The notes under the pieces: generated by a model
Databases searched by the model: none
What the model was told of the DNA's origin: nothing
Seen by the model: the letters and a program-made list of their open reading frames with translations, nothing else
NCBI GenBank assembly: GCA_019114115.1
Contig: DXGD01000259.1
Location: 1 to 5,851, forward strand
Source of the DNA: Candidatus Nesterenkonia stercoripullorum
GTDB lineage: Bacteria; Actinomycetota; Actinomycetes; Actinomycetales; Micrococcaceae
DNA length: 5,851 nucleotides
Reading direction: 5' to 3'
Translations under genes and position numbers: made by a program
Shown: positions 1 to 5,851 of the stretch, one piece after another
Layout: each line of letters begins with the position of its first letter
Position numbering within the stretch: position 1 is the first letter of the stretch

Positions 1-701
1 CCGGGCTCGCCCAGCAGGCTGTCCTCCGGGAGCCTGACATCCTTCAGGGTGACCGGATGGGTGTCCGAGGCGTTCCAGCCGACCTTGTCATAGGCCGGTT
101 CCGCAGTGAATCCCGGAGTGTCTGCGGGCACCAGGAACGTCGAGATCTCCTTCTTGCCGTCCTCCTTCTCCCCGGAGACGGCCGTCACGGTGATCAGCGA
201 GGTGATGTCGGTGCCGGAGTTGGTGATGAACTCCTTCGCACCGTTGAGCAGCCACCCCTGATCAGTGCGTGTGGCCTTGGTCCTGGTGCCGCTGGCGTCA
301 GAGCCGGCGCCCGATTCAGTGAGCCCGAAGCCCGCCAGCGCTTCGCCGGAGGTCAGTGCGGGCAGCCAACGCTGCCTCTGCTCCTGGGTCCCGTAGCGGA
401 AGATAGGCATCGCGCCCAGGGAGACCCCGGCCTCCAGCGTGATGGCCACCGACTGGTCCACCGTGGCCAGCTCTTCCAAGGCCAGGCACAAGGCGAAGTA
501 GTCCCCGCCCTGACCACCGTATTCCTCGGGGAACGGCAACCCGAAGAGGCCCATCTCGCCCATCTGGGCGATCACCTCGTACGGGAAGGAATGCTCCCGA
601 TCATGCCGTGCGGAGACCGGCGCGACCACCTCATGGGTGAACTCCCGGACGGCCTCCACCAGCGCCAGCTGCTCCTCGTCGAGCTGATGATCCAGTGCCA
701 T
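1..701 (-). CDS. Acyl-CoA dehydrogenase, N-terminal part (probably branched-chain/isovaleryl-CoA type)
   Basis: This is an FAD-dependent acyl-CoA dehydrogenase, which would oxidise an acyl-CoA to the 2,3-enoyl-CoA in the cytoplasm and pass electrons to electron-transfer flavoprotein. The first 233 codons are present; the rest runs off the left edge. The helical N-terminal domain spans about residues 8-120. The family signature GLTESGAGSDASG lies at 126-138 at the start of the middle beta domain, and GWNASDT at 208-214 matches the GW..SDT element common in actinobacterial short/branched-chain dehydrogenases. The catalytic glutamate would lie beyond the window. ATG at 701-699 follows the alpha-subunit stop by one base and has GAGGAG seven bases upstream, so it is surely co-transcribed as third gene of the operon. 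Next to a methylcrotonyl-CoA-type carboxylase, isovaleryl-CoA or a 2-methyl-branched acyl-CoA is the likely substrate, by analogy with mycobacterial FadE19; substrate is inferred. A charged stretch at 177-185 (GEKEDGKKE) looks like a slightly enlarged surface loop. Confidence 0.95.
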   Translation of the reverse strand, partial: MALDHQLDEEQLALVEAVREFTHEVVAPVSARHDREHSFPYEVIAQMGEMGLFGLPFPEEYGGQGGDYFALCLALEELATVDQSVAITLEAGVSLGAMPIFRYGTQEQRQRWLPALTSGEALAGFGLTESGAGSDASGTRTKATRTDQGWLLNGAKEFITNSGTDITSLITVTAVSGEKEDGKKEISTFLVPADTPGFTAEPAYDKVGWNASDTHPVTLKDVRLPEDSLLGEP

Positions 702-702
702 A

Positions 703-2841
703 TCAGTTCTCCTCGTCGCTCGCTTCCAGATCGTTAGCTTCTGCATCGCTCGTCTCGACCGTGGCCACAAGCTGGCCGCGGGAGACAGTGTCTCCGAGGT
801 CGACGCAGAGCCGGGCACGCCCGTCCAACGGCGCGCTCAGCCGGTGCTCCATCTTCATCGCCTCGATCGTCACCAGCACCTGTCCGGCAGAGACCGCATC
901 GCCACTGGCGACGCCGATCGCGACGACCGTCCCCGGCAGCGGTGCAGTCACCTCGGGGACAGCCGTCAGCTGCGCCGCTTCCAGCTGACTGAGGTGCTGG
1001 GCCGTCTGCGCCCGGCGGTCCAGCACCGTGACCATACCCGCGAAATCACCGGACCTGACCCAGACCCGCTGGCCGAATGGGCCATCCTGACCGCGCGCCA
1101 GCACAACGTGCCGAGTGACGCCGTCCATCTCCGCGCGCAGGTCAGCGCCACCACCCGGCGAAGCCAGCGCAGGGCCGACGGCGAGGCGCGCTGCATCGAC
1201 CGGAACTGACCAGGTGGCAGGCGCGGTCTGCGGGTCGACCGGAGTCCACTGGACCAGCACCTCAGACGGCACAGTCCCGGTGCTTCGCCAGCCGTCCCTG
1301 CGCCAGCCCCGAGGTCCGGCGCTGCGCTCGCGAGGCTGGGCGAGAGGACCTGGGCCGTCGTCGCGCCGCTCCACAGTCCCGGCTGTTTCCGCGCTGGCGT
1401 CTGTGCCCAGCCACGCCGCAGCGACGACGGCGATGCTCTCGTCCGGGCCTTCCGGCAGGAGGGCGGTGAGCTTCTGCTCGATCGTCGTCGTCGTCATCCG
1501 GCCGGCCAGGACGTCGTCGTCGGTGGTGAGCCGCTGGAGGAACGGGAGGTTCGTGTCCAGGCCGAGGACGGCGGTCTGAGCTAGGGCCGCATGCAGTCGT
1601 GCGAAGGCCGTCCTGCGATCGTCGCCCCAGGCGACGATCTTCGAGAGCATCGGGTCATACTCTGTGCCCACGACGGTTCCTGCCGCGATGCCCGAGTCGA
1701 CGCGGACCCCGGGCAAGTCCGGCTCGCGCAGGGCGCATATGCGGCCTGAGCTGGGGAGGAAACCGGCTTCGGGAGCCTCAGCATAGACTCGGGCTTCCAC
1801 GGCATGCCCGCGGAGCCGGATGTCGCGCTGGCTGAGCTGCAGCGGGAGACCGGAAGCGATCCTGATCTGCTGTTCGACCAGGTCCACCCCGGTCACTTCT
1901 TCGGTGACCGGGTGCTCGACCTGGAGGCGGGTGTTCATCTCCATGAAGCTGAAAGCCGTGGGGTTCTCCTGGGACACCAGGAACTCCACGGTCCCGGCCC
2001 CGCGGTACCCCACGCTGCGAGCCGTCTCACAGGCGGCCTGGCAGATCCGTTCCCGGGTCTCGGGATCCAGCAGGGCAGAAGGCGCTTCCTCGATGACCTT
2101 CTGGTGGCGGCGCTGCAGCGAGCACTCGCGTTCCCCCAGATGCAGCACGGTCCCATAGGCGTCGGCGAGCACCTGGACCTCGATATGCCGCGGGGAGCGG
2201 ATGAGCTCCTCGATCAGCAGCTCGTCGCTGCCGAAGGAGGACCGTGCCACCCGTCGCGCCGCCGCGAGCGTCTCCGCGAGGTCCTCCGCGCGTTCGACGG
2301 CGTGCATCCCTTTCCCGCCCCCGCCTGCCGCCGGCTTGATGAGCAGCGGGTAGGCCATTCCGGCAACGGCCTCGATGAGCTGTTCGTCGCTGAGCCCCGG
2401 CTCGGAGACCCCGTCCGCCACCGGCACGCCGGCAGCTGCGACATGCTGTTTGGCGGCGATCTTGTCACCCATGAGCTGCATCGTCTCCGCCTGCGGTCCG
2501 ATGAAGACGATCCCGGCGTCGTCGCAGGCGCGGGCGAGCTCCGGGTTCTCCGAGAGGAACCCGTAGCCGGGGTGGATGGCCTGGGCGCCGGTCCGCCGGG
2601 CCGCCTCCACGACTGCCTCACCGTCCAAGTACGACGCCGTCGCCTCCGCCGGACCGATGCGTACCGCCACATCAGCCAGCCGCGTGTGCAGGGCATCCGC
2701 GTCGGCGTCGGAATACACGGCTACTGAGGTGATGCCGAGGCGGCGCAGCGTCCGGATGACGCGACAGGCGATCTCGCCGCGGTTGGCGACGAGTATCGGT
2801 GAGCTCAGCGGTGCGGTGCGGGCCGAATGCGTAGAGTCCAT
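703..2841 (-). CDS. accA1: Acyl-CoA carboxylase alpha subunit (biotin carboxylase + biotin carrier), methylcrotonyl-CoA carboxylase type
   Basis: The 712-residue protein carboxylates its own biotin using ATP and bicarbonate, then delivers the carboxyl group to the beta subunit. The biotin carboxylase domain covers about residues 14-460: ILVANRGEIACRVIR (16-30), HPGYGFLSEN (90-99), the ATP-grasp glycine loop GGGGKGM (173-179) and EMNTRLQVEHPVTEE (301-315). Residues equivalent to the Escherichia coli AccC active site are visible: K127, K169, H219, K248, E286, E301, N303, R305 and R351. A variable linker follows (about 479-525), then a region of about 526-625 probably equivalent to the BT subunit-contact domain. 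The C-terminal biotinyl domain (about 630-697) carries EAMKM with the biotin-accepting lysine at 663. A short acidic tail ends the protein. The length is a little above the roughly 650-670 residues usual for the family because of the linker. ATG at 2841 lies three bases after the beta-subunit stop, with AGGA eight bases upstream. The family is certain; methylcrotonyl-CoA specificity is inferred from the partner and neighbours. Confidence 0.96.
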   Translation of the reverse strand: MDSTHSARTAPLSSPILVANRGEIACRVIRTLRRLGITSVAVYSDADADALHTRLADVAVRIGPAEATASYLDGEAVVEAARRTGAQAIHPGYGFLSENPELARACDDAGIVFIGPQAETMQLMGDKIAAKQHVAAAGVPVADGVSEPGLSDEQLIEAVAGMAYPLLIKPAAGGGGKGMHAVERAEDLAETLAAARRVARSSFGSDELLIEELIRSPRHIEVQVLADAYGTVLHLGERECSLQRRHQKVIEEAPSALLDPETRERICQAACETARSVGYRGAGTVEFLVSQENPTAFSFMEMNTRLQVEHPVTEEVTGVDLVEQQIRIASGLPLQLSQRDIRLRGHAVEARVYAEAPEAGFLPSSGRICALREPDLPGVRVDSGIAAGTVVGTEYDPMLSKIVAWGDDRRTAFARLHAALAQTAVLGLDTNLPFLQRLTTDDDVLAGRMTTTTIEQKLTALLPEGPDESIAVVAAAWLGTDASAETAGTVERRDDGPGPLAQPRERSAGPRGWRRDGWRSTGTVPSEVLVQWTPVDPQTAPATWSVPVDAARLAVGPALASPGGGADLRAEMDGVTRHVVLARGQDGPFGQRVWVRSGDFAGMVTVLDRRAQTAQHLSQLEAAQLTAVPEVTAPLPGTVVAIGVASGDAVSAGQVLVTIEAMKMEHRLSAPLDGRARLCVDLGDTVSRGQLVATVETSDAEANDLEASDEEN
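709..714 (-). promoter_or_regulatory. Ribosome binding site of the acyl-CoA dehydrogenase inside the end of the alpha gene
   Basis: GAGGAG (minus strand) ends seven bases before ATG 701 and is formed by the two glutamate codons near the C-terminus of the alpha subunit (the final EEN). It fixes the dehydrogenase start one base after the alpha-subunit stop. Confidence 0.7.
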
Positions 2842-2844
2842 CGC

Positions 2845-4452
2845 TCACATCCTGAACAGGCCGAGGTTCGCCTCGGGCAGGGGCGTACGGGAGCAGGTCT
2901 CCAGCGCCATCGCGAGCACGCGCCGGGTATCGGCAGGGTCGATGACGCCGTCGTCCCAGAGGCGGGCCGTGGAGTAGTAGGGGGTGCCCTGTTCTTCGTA
3001 GCCGCGCCGGATGGGCTCTTTGAAGGCGGCCTCGTCCTCGGTGGACCAGTGTTCGCCAGCGGCTTCGTGCTGGTCACGGCGCACGGTGGCCAGCACGGAG
3101 GCGGCCTGCTGACCGCCCATGACCGATATCCGCGCATTGGGCCAGATGAACAGGAACCGCGGGGAGTAGGCCCTGCCGCACATGGAGTAGTTCCCGGCGC
3201 CGAACGAGCCGCCGATGATCACGGTGATCTTCGGGACTCTCGTGGTCGAGACGGCAGTGACCATCTTGGCGCCGTCCTTGGCGATACCGCCGGCTTCATA
3301 GTCCCGGCCGACCATGAACCCCGAGATGTTCTGCAGGAACAGCAGGGGAATCCCGCGCTGGTCGCACAGCTCGATGAAGTGAGCGCCCTTGAGCGAGGAC
3401 TCCGAGAACAGGATCCCGTTATTGGCGACGATGCCCACCGGATGCCCGTCGATGTGGGCGAACCCGGTGACCAGCGTAGTGCCGTAGTCCCGCTTGAACT
3501 CGTGGAACACCGATCCGTCGACGAGCCGGGCGATGACCTCATGCACGTCGTAGGGCTGATTGACGTCAGTCGGGAGGACACCGTAGATCTCGTCCTCCGC
3601 AAGCTCGGGCTCAGCAGGCTCATCCACGGCCCAGGCTCGCGACGACGGTGCCGGCAGCGTGGCGACGATATCGCGCAGGATCTCCAGGGCATGATCGTCG
3701 TTCTCCGCGATGTGATCGGCCACCCCGGAGAGCTGGGTGTGCACTTCGGCGCCGCCGAGCTCCTCCGCTGTCACGACCTCTCCGGTCGCGCTCTTGACCA
3801 GGGGAGGGCCGCCCAGGAAGATCGTGCCCTGATTCCGCACGATGACGGATTCGTCGCTCATCGCCGGCACGTAGGCCCCGCCGGCAGTGCAGGACCCCAG
3901 GACCGCCGCGAGCTGCGGGATGCCACGCGCTGAGAGCCTGGCCTGCTGGTAGAAGATGCGCCCGAAATGGTCCTTGTCGGGGAATACCTCGTCCTGCATC
4001 GGGAGGAACGCGCCGCCGGAGTCCACGAGATAGAGGCAGGGCAGCTCGTTCTCCTCGGCGATCTGCTGGGCGCGCAGGTGCTTCTTCACCGTCATCGGGA
4101 AATACGTTCCGCCTTTGACCGTGGAGTCGTTGCACACCACCATCACCTGACGGCCATGGACCAGGCCGATGCCGGCGATGATCCCGGCAGCCGGTGCGGC
4201 GTCGTCGTAGAGGCCATTGGCGGCCAGAGCACCGATCTCCAGGAACGGGCTGGAAGCGTCGAGCAGCCGGTTCACGCGGTCACGGGGGAGGAGCCGGCCG
4301 CGCTCGAGGTGGCGGTCGCGGGCTTTTTCCGGTCCGCCGCGGGCGGCCTGGGTCAGGCGCTCATGCAGCTCGGCGCTCAGCGCGGTATGGGACGCACGGT
4401 TGAGCTGGAACTGCTCGGATCGAGTGTCCATCGCCCCCGTCAGCACATTCAT
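2845..4452 (-). CDS. accD1: Acyl-CoA carboxylase beta subunit (carboxyltransferase), methylcrotonyl-CoA carboxylase type
   Basis: This carboxyltransferase moves the carboxyl group from biotin of the alpha subunit to an acyl-CoA, most likely 3-methylcrotonyl-CoA in leucine breakdown. From ATG at 4452 it is 535 residues, a typical length for the family. The N-terminal crotonase-like lobe contains [12 protein letters not shown] (about 54-65) and [16 protein letters not shown] (186-201). The C-terminal lobe contains [18 protein letters not shown] (344-361), [20 protein letters not shown] (414-433) and [13 protein letters not shown] (439-451). The last two closely resemble methylcrotonyl-CoA rather than propionyl/acetyl-CoA carboxylases. 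The frame stays open upstream to an ATG at 4572, but that would overlap the divergent regulator and cross the control region. ATG 4452 has GGGAGG six bases upstream; ATG 4431 is a weaker alternative. The C-terminus ..LGLFRM is of the usual form, so the gene is complete. It is the first gene of the leftward operon. Geranyl-CoA or another branched enoyl-CoA remains a less likely substrate. Confidence 0.95.
   Translation of the reverse strand: MNVLTGAMDTRSEQFQLNRASHTALSAELHERLTQAARGGPEKARDRHLERGRLLPRDRVNRLLDASSPFLEIGALAANGLYDDAAPAAGIIAGIGLVHGRQVMVVCNDSTVKGGTYFPMTVKKHLRAQQIAEENELPCLYLVDSGGAFLPMQDEVFPDKDHFGRIFYQQARLSARGIPQLAAVLGSCTAGGAYVPAMSDESVIVRNQGTIFLGGPPLVKSATGEVVTAEELGGAEVHTQLSGVADHIAENDDHALEILRDIVATLPAPSSRAWAVDEPAEPELAEDEIYGVLPTDVNQPYDVHEVIARLVDGSVFHEFKRDYGTTLVTGFAHIDGHPVGIVANNGILFSESSLKGAHFIELCDQRGIPLLFLQNISGFMVGRDYEAGGIAKDGAKMVTAVSTTRVPKITVIIGGSFGAGNYSMCGRAYSPRFLFIWPNARISVMGGQQAASVLATVRRDQHEAAGEHWSTEDEAAFKEPIRRGYEEQGTPYYSTARLWDDGVIDPADTRRVLAMALETCSRTPLPEANLGLFRM
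2850..2853 (-). promoter_or_regulatory. Weak ribosome binding site of the alpha subunit inside the end of the beta gene
   Basis: AGGA (minus strand) lies eight bases before ATG 2841, within the last codons of the beta-subunit gene. It is weaker than the other Shine-Dalgarno sites here, which suggests that translation of the alpha subunit is coupled to termination on the beta subunit three bases upstream. Confidence 0.5.
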
Positions 4453-4458
4453 CGGCGG

Positions 4459-4464
4459 CCTCCC
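4459..4464 (-). promoter_or_regulatory. Ribosome binding site deciding the beta-subunit start
   Basis: GGGAGG on the minus strand ends six bases before ATG 4452. This favours that codon over the in-frame upstream ATGs at 4476 and 4572 and the downstream ATG at 4431, and gives the usual family length of 535 residues. Confidence 0.8.
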
Positions 4465-4477
4465 ACCTTGCCACATT

Positions 4478-4499
4478 TGAGTTACTGTTGATTCACTCA
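4478..4499. promoter_or_regulatory. Candidate TetR operator (imperfect inverted repeat)
   Basis: TGAGT at 4478-4482 is mirrored exactly by ACTCA at 4495-4499, with a 12-base centre that has two further symmetric pairs (4484/4493 and 4486/4491). The full 22-bp element is a size suited to a TetR dimer or pair of dimers. It sits centrally between the divergent genes, and just downstream of the candidate leftward promoter, where bound repressor would block transcription of the carboxylase operon. Binding by the neighbouring regulator is inferred from position and symmetry only. Confidence 0.5.
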
Positions 4500-4510
4500 G
4501 TTCTGCCTTC

Positions 4511-4540
4511 AACGTAGTGGGGAGGGTCACATTTTGTCCA
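4511..4540 (-). promoter_or_regulatory. Candidate leftward promoter for the carboxylase operon
   Basis: Read on the minus strand, TGGACA (4540-4535) matches the -35 consensus at five of six bases. After 18 bases comes TACGTT (4516-4511), which fits the TAnnnT pattern of actinobacterial -10 boxes. Transcription would start near 4504, leaving a leader of about 50 bases and placing the inverted repeat at 4478-4499 directly over the early transcribed region. The -35 lies inside the first codons of the divergent regulator. This is a by-eye match and could be chance. Confidence 0.3.
4519..4526 (+). promoter_or_regulatory. Ribosome binding site supporting the TTG start of the TetR gene
   Basis: GGGGAGGG ends seven bases before TTG 4534. 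The strength and spacing support the non-ATG start; no alternative start before the helix-turn-helix region has a comparable site. Confidence 0.75.
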
Positions 4541-5223
4541 GTGCTGAAGAGCGTTCTGCCGGGTCGCCGCAATCGGCTGCTTCAGGCGTCTCTCCGCTTT
4601 TCGGGCGCGGAGCTGAAGAGCCCCGGACGCGCAGGGAAGCGGAGAAGGCGCAGCGTCGCCGGGACCTCCTTGCTGCGGCGGGGCGACTGTTCGGAAGGCA
4701 CGGATACAGTGCCGTGGCGCTCGGCGATATCGGGTGCGAAGTGGGAGTCTCGGGTCAGGCGATCTACCGGCACTTCGACTCGAAACAGGACCTCTTGGCC
4801 CACCTGCTGCTCGAGGTCAGTCGGTGGCTCCTCGACGGCGGCACAATGATCGAGGCGGAGGCGCGGGATCCTGAAGTGCGCCTGGATCGGCTCATCGGCC
4901 ACCATGTCGCCTTCGCCTGCGCCCACGCAGAGGTCATCGATATCCAGGAGCGGGAACTCTTCCAGCTGGCGGAGGAGCCTCGCAGAGCGGTGCGTCGCAT
5001 GCAGCGTGAGTATGCAGACATCTGGTCGGCTGCCTTGGCTGAGCTGCATCCCCAGGAAAGCAGCGACGGGCTGCATACTCGGGTCCACGCGATCTTCGGC
5101 TTGATCAACTCGACGAACTACTCCACGCGTCGGCGAGCTGCGGCGCTCTCTGGCAGTGAGACGCTGGCCGCGATGGCGCGGGCGGCGGCCCATTGCCGGA
5201 CACGCGCTGCACCCATAGTGTGA
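4534..5223 (+). CDS. TetR-family transcriptional regulator, probable repressor of the divergent acyl-CoA catabolic genes
   Basis: The product is a 229-residue TetR-type one-component regulator. After an alanine/arginine-rich leader of about 35 residues, the DNA-binding domain runs from about 37 to 85. Its helix-turn-helix is [20 protein letters not shown] (61-80), followed by [12 protein letters not shown] (81-92), the standard TetR pattern. The C-terminal region (about 95-220) is helical; the stretch around [20 protein letters not shown] (119-138) resembles the ligand/dimer domain of actinobacterial regulators of acyl-CoA and sterol catabolism such as KstR2, a resemblance judged by eye. Translation starts at TTG 4534, chosen because GGGGAGGG lies seven bases upstream and no internal ATG or GTG before the HTH domain has comparable support. 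It is divergent from the carboxylase operon across about 80 bp and is followed by the synthetase gene after 29 bp, so it probably controls both and itself. The ligand is presumably an acyl-CoA; this is inference. Confidence 0.93.
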   Translation: MSSAEERSAGSPQSAASGVSPLFGRGAEEPRTRREAEKAQRRRDLLAAAGRLFGRHGYSAVALGDIGCEVGVSGQAIYRHFDSKQDLLAHLLLEVSRWLLDGGTMIEAEARDPEVRLDRLIGHHVAFACAHAEVIDIQERELFQLAEEPRRAVRRMQREYADIWSAALAELHPQESSDGLHTRVHAIFGLINSTNYSTRRRAAALSGSETLAAMARAAAHCRTRAAPIV

Positions 5224-5230
5224 TGTGGAA

Positions 5231-5241
5231 CACGAATCGTG
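5231..5241. repeat. Short perfect inverted repeat upstream of the synthetase
   Basis: CACGA-A-TCGTG is a perfect 5-bp-arm inverted repeat around a single base in the 29-bp gap between the regulator and the synthetase, touching the synthetase Shine-Dalgarno. The one-base centre is too short for an RNA hairpin loop unless arm pairs open, so a protein-binding half-site pair is more plausible than a terminator. It does not resemble the TGAGT/ACTCA element in the divergent region and may be chance. Confidence 0.3.
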
Positions 5242-5246
5242 GGAGG
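5241..5246 (+). promoter_or_regulatory. Ribosome binding site of the acyl-CoA synthetase
   Basis: GGGAGG ends six bases before ATG 5253 and fixes the start of the synthetase. Its first base is also the last base of the small inverted repeat at 5231-5241. Confidence 0.75.
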
Positions 5247-5252
5247 TAGTCC

Positions 5253-5851
5253 ATGAAAGCTTATAGCGCTGGCCCCAGTGATGTGCCGTTGCTGGAGCAT
5301 ACGATCCCCGAGAATCTGCGGTGCATCACCGAGAAGTTCGCCGATCGAGAGGTACTGATCGATCTAGCGGCTGGTCGGCGCTGGACCTATGCCCAGTTCC
5401 GGGAGGATGTGCGGCGCCTCGCCGTCGGGCTCCACGGCGAAGGGCTGCGGCCCGGTGACCGCGTCGGGATCTGGGGGCCGAATTCCTGGGAATGGATGCT
5501 GATCCAGTACGCCACGGCCGAGATCGGGGCCATTCTGGTGACGATCAATCCCAGCTATCGTCAGCATGAGCTGGACTATGTGCTGAAGCAGTCGGGGGCG
5601 CGTGCGGTCTTCTGCGCGCCGGCGTTCAAGAGCCAGGACTATCCGGCAATGCTTGCTGCCACGCAGGCGGACCTGGACCTTGCCGTCGTGATGGGGGATC
5701 CGCAGTGGCAGCGGCTGACCGGCACGGAGCTCGACATCGAGCTGCTCGACGAGCTGGCCGCGGCTGCCTCGCCGGAGGATCCGATCAACATCCAATACAC
5801 CTCGGGGACGACGGGCTTCCCCAAAGGGGCGCTGCTGACCCACCGGAACAT
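5253..5851 (+). CDS. AMP-forming acyl-CoA synthetase (fatty-acid-CoA ligase), N-terminal part
   Basis: This member of the ANL adenylating superfamily activates a carboxylic acid with ATP to an acyl-AMP and then to acyl-CoA. The first 199 codons are visible; the gene continues past the right edge. Recognisable parts are RRWTYAQF (42-49), the GLRPGDRVGIWGPNSWEW stretch (64-81), GAILVTINPSYRQHELDYVL (91-110), and the phosphate-binding loop YTSGTTGFPKGA (182-193). INPSYR and the P-loop context are like FadD-type medium-chain/short-chain ligases (FadD35-like) rather than acetyl-CoA synthetase. ATG at 5253 is preceded by GGGAGG with six bases of spacing. The gene begins 29 bp after the regulator's stop and is probably co-transcribed with it. 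Beside a leucine/isovalerate-type carboxylase and dehydrogenase, it may feed isovalerate or another branched acid into the pathway; the substrate-binding half is mostly outside the window, so specificity is not readable. Confidence 0.93.
   Translation, partial: MKAYSAGPSDVPLLEHTIPENLRCITEKFADREVLIDLAAGRRWTYAQFREDVRRLAVGLHGEGLRPGDRVGIWGPNSWEWMLIQYATAEIGAILVTINPSYRQHELDYVLKQSGARAVFCAPAFKSQDYPAMLAATQADLDLAVVMGDPQWQRLTGTELDIELLDELAAAASPEDPINIQYTSGTTGFPKGALLTHRN

Larger units (their letters stand above)
4453..4533. promoter_or_regulatory. Divergent control region between the carboxylase operon and the TetR gene
   Basis: This 81-bp stretch is the only real intergenic space in the window and is visibly richer in A and T in its middle than the flanking genes. 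It must hold the start signals of both divergent units: the beta-subunit Shine-Dalgarno at one end, the regulator's at the other, and an inverted repeat between them. The geometry is the usual one for a TetR regulator controlling an adjacent divergent operon. I found no convincing rightward promoter by eye; TTGCCA at 4468-4473 resembles a -35 box but has no good partner at 16-18 bp. Confidence 0.8.

Noticed and set aside
57..737. Plus-strand open frame (226 codons) opposite the acyl-CoA dehydrogenase
   Set aside because: The minus strand gives a clear acyl-CoA dehydrogenase with its family signature and a fixed start; the plus frame has no recognisable motif and ends inside the alpha-subunit gene.
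1483..1498. GTC trinucleotide run suggestive of a microsatellite
   Set aside because: It is short and in frame, encoding a run of threonines (MTTTT) in the carboxylase domain's C-terminal part; no sign of variability or function as a repeat.
1804..2727. Plus-strand open frame (307 codons) opposite the alpha-subunit gene
   Set aside because: It lies entirely within the conserved biotin carboxylase domain on the other strand. Its composition (His, Arg, Gly, Leu-rich) is typical of an antisense shadow.
2827..3933. Long plus-strand open frame (368 codons) opposite the beta-subunit gene
   Set aside because: The minus strand encodes a full carboxyltransferase with conserved motifs throughout. The antisense frame is what high-GC third positions produce, has no recognisable domain, and no convincing start signal.
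4472..4534. CACATTT direct repeat at 4472-4478 and 4528-4534
   Set aside because: Seven bases, 56 bp apart, with the second copy between the ribosome site and start codon of the regulator; too short to separate from chance and not symmetric like a TetR site.
4453..4572. Upstream extension of the beta-subunit reading frame to ATG 4572
   Set aside because: It would put 40 non-conserved residues on the protein, cross the control region and overlap the divergent regulator; ATG 4452 has a far better ribosome site and gives the normal family length.
5224..5252. Possible terminator between the regulator and the synthetase
   Set aside because: No stem with a usable loop and no T-run follows; the 29-bp spacing and strong ribosome site fit co-transcription instead.

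Overview
The window is a compact, high-GC piece of bacterial chromosome. Coding strands use mostly G or C at the third codon position, Shine-Dalgarno sequences are strong, and intergenic space is almost absent. Gene content and order point to an actinomycete. The run carboxyltransferase - biotin carboxylase/BCCP - acyl-CoA dehydrogenase, with a TetR regulator and an acyl-CoA synthetase beside it, recalls the accD1-accA1-fadE19 / fadD35 / Rv2506 neighbourhood of Mycobacterium tuberculosis. Genus cannot be fixed from the sequence alone.

Layout: a control region of about 80 bp (4453-4533) separates two divergent units. Leftward (minus strand) runs a tightly packed operon: the acyl-CoA carboxylase beta subunit (2845-4452), the biotin-carrying alpha subunit (703-2841), and an acyl-CoA dehydrogenase (start at 701, cut by the left window edge). 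The junctions are 3 nt and 1 nt. Rightward (plus strand) runs a TetR-family regulator (4534-5223), then, after 29 nt, an AMP-forming acyl-CoA synthetase (start 5253, cut by the right window edge).

Function: the set fits leucine/isovalerate catabolism. The synthetase would activate a free (probably branched or short-chain) acid to its CoA thioester. The dehydrogenase would oxidise isovaleryl-CoA or a similar acyl-CoA to the enoyl-CoA. The biotin-dependent alpha/beta carboxylase would convert 3-methylcrotonyl-CoA to 3-methylglutaconyl-CoA. The TetR protein probably represses one or both units by binding an imperfect inverted repeat (TGAGT-N12-ACTCA) in the divergent region and releasing it when an acyl-CoA ligand accumulates. 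Enzyme families are well supported; exact substrates and the regulatory circuit are inferred.

I saw no RNA gene, mobile element, CRISPR array or phage feature, and no stretch over 300 bp lacks a gene. The long open frames opposite the carboxylase genes are best explained as high-GC shadows. This looks like a conserved catabolic locus rather than an undescribed system. The parts most worth a second look are the control region, the in-frame single-stop junction between the two carboxylase genes, and the small inverted repeat before the synthetase.
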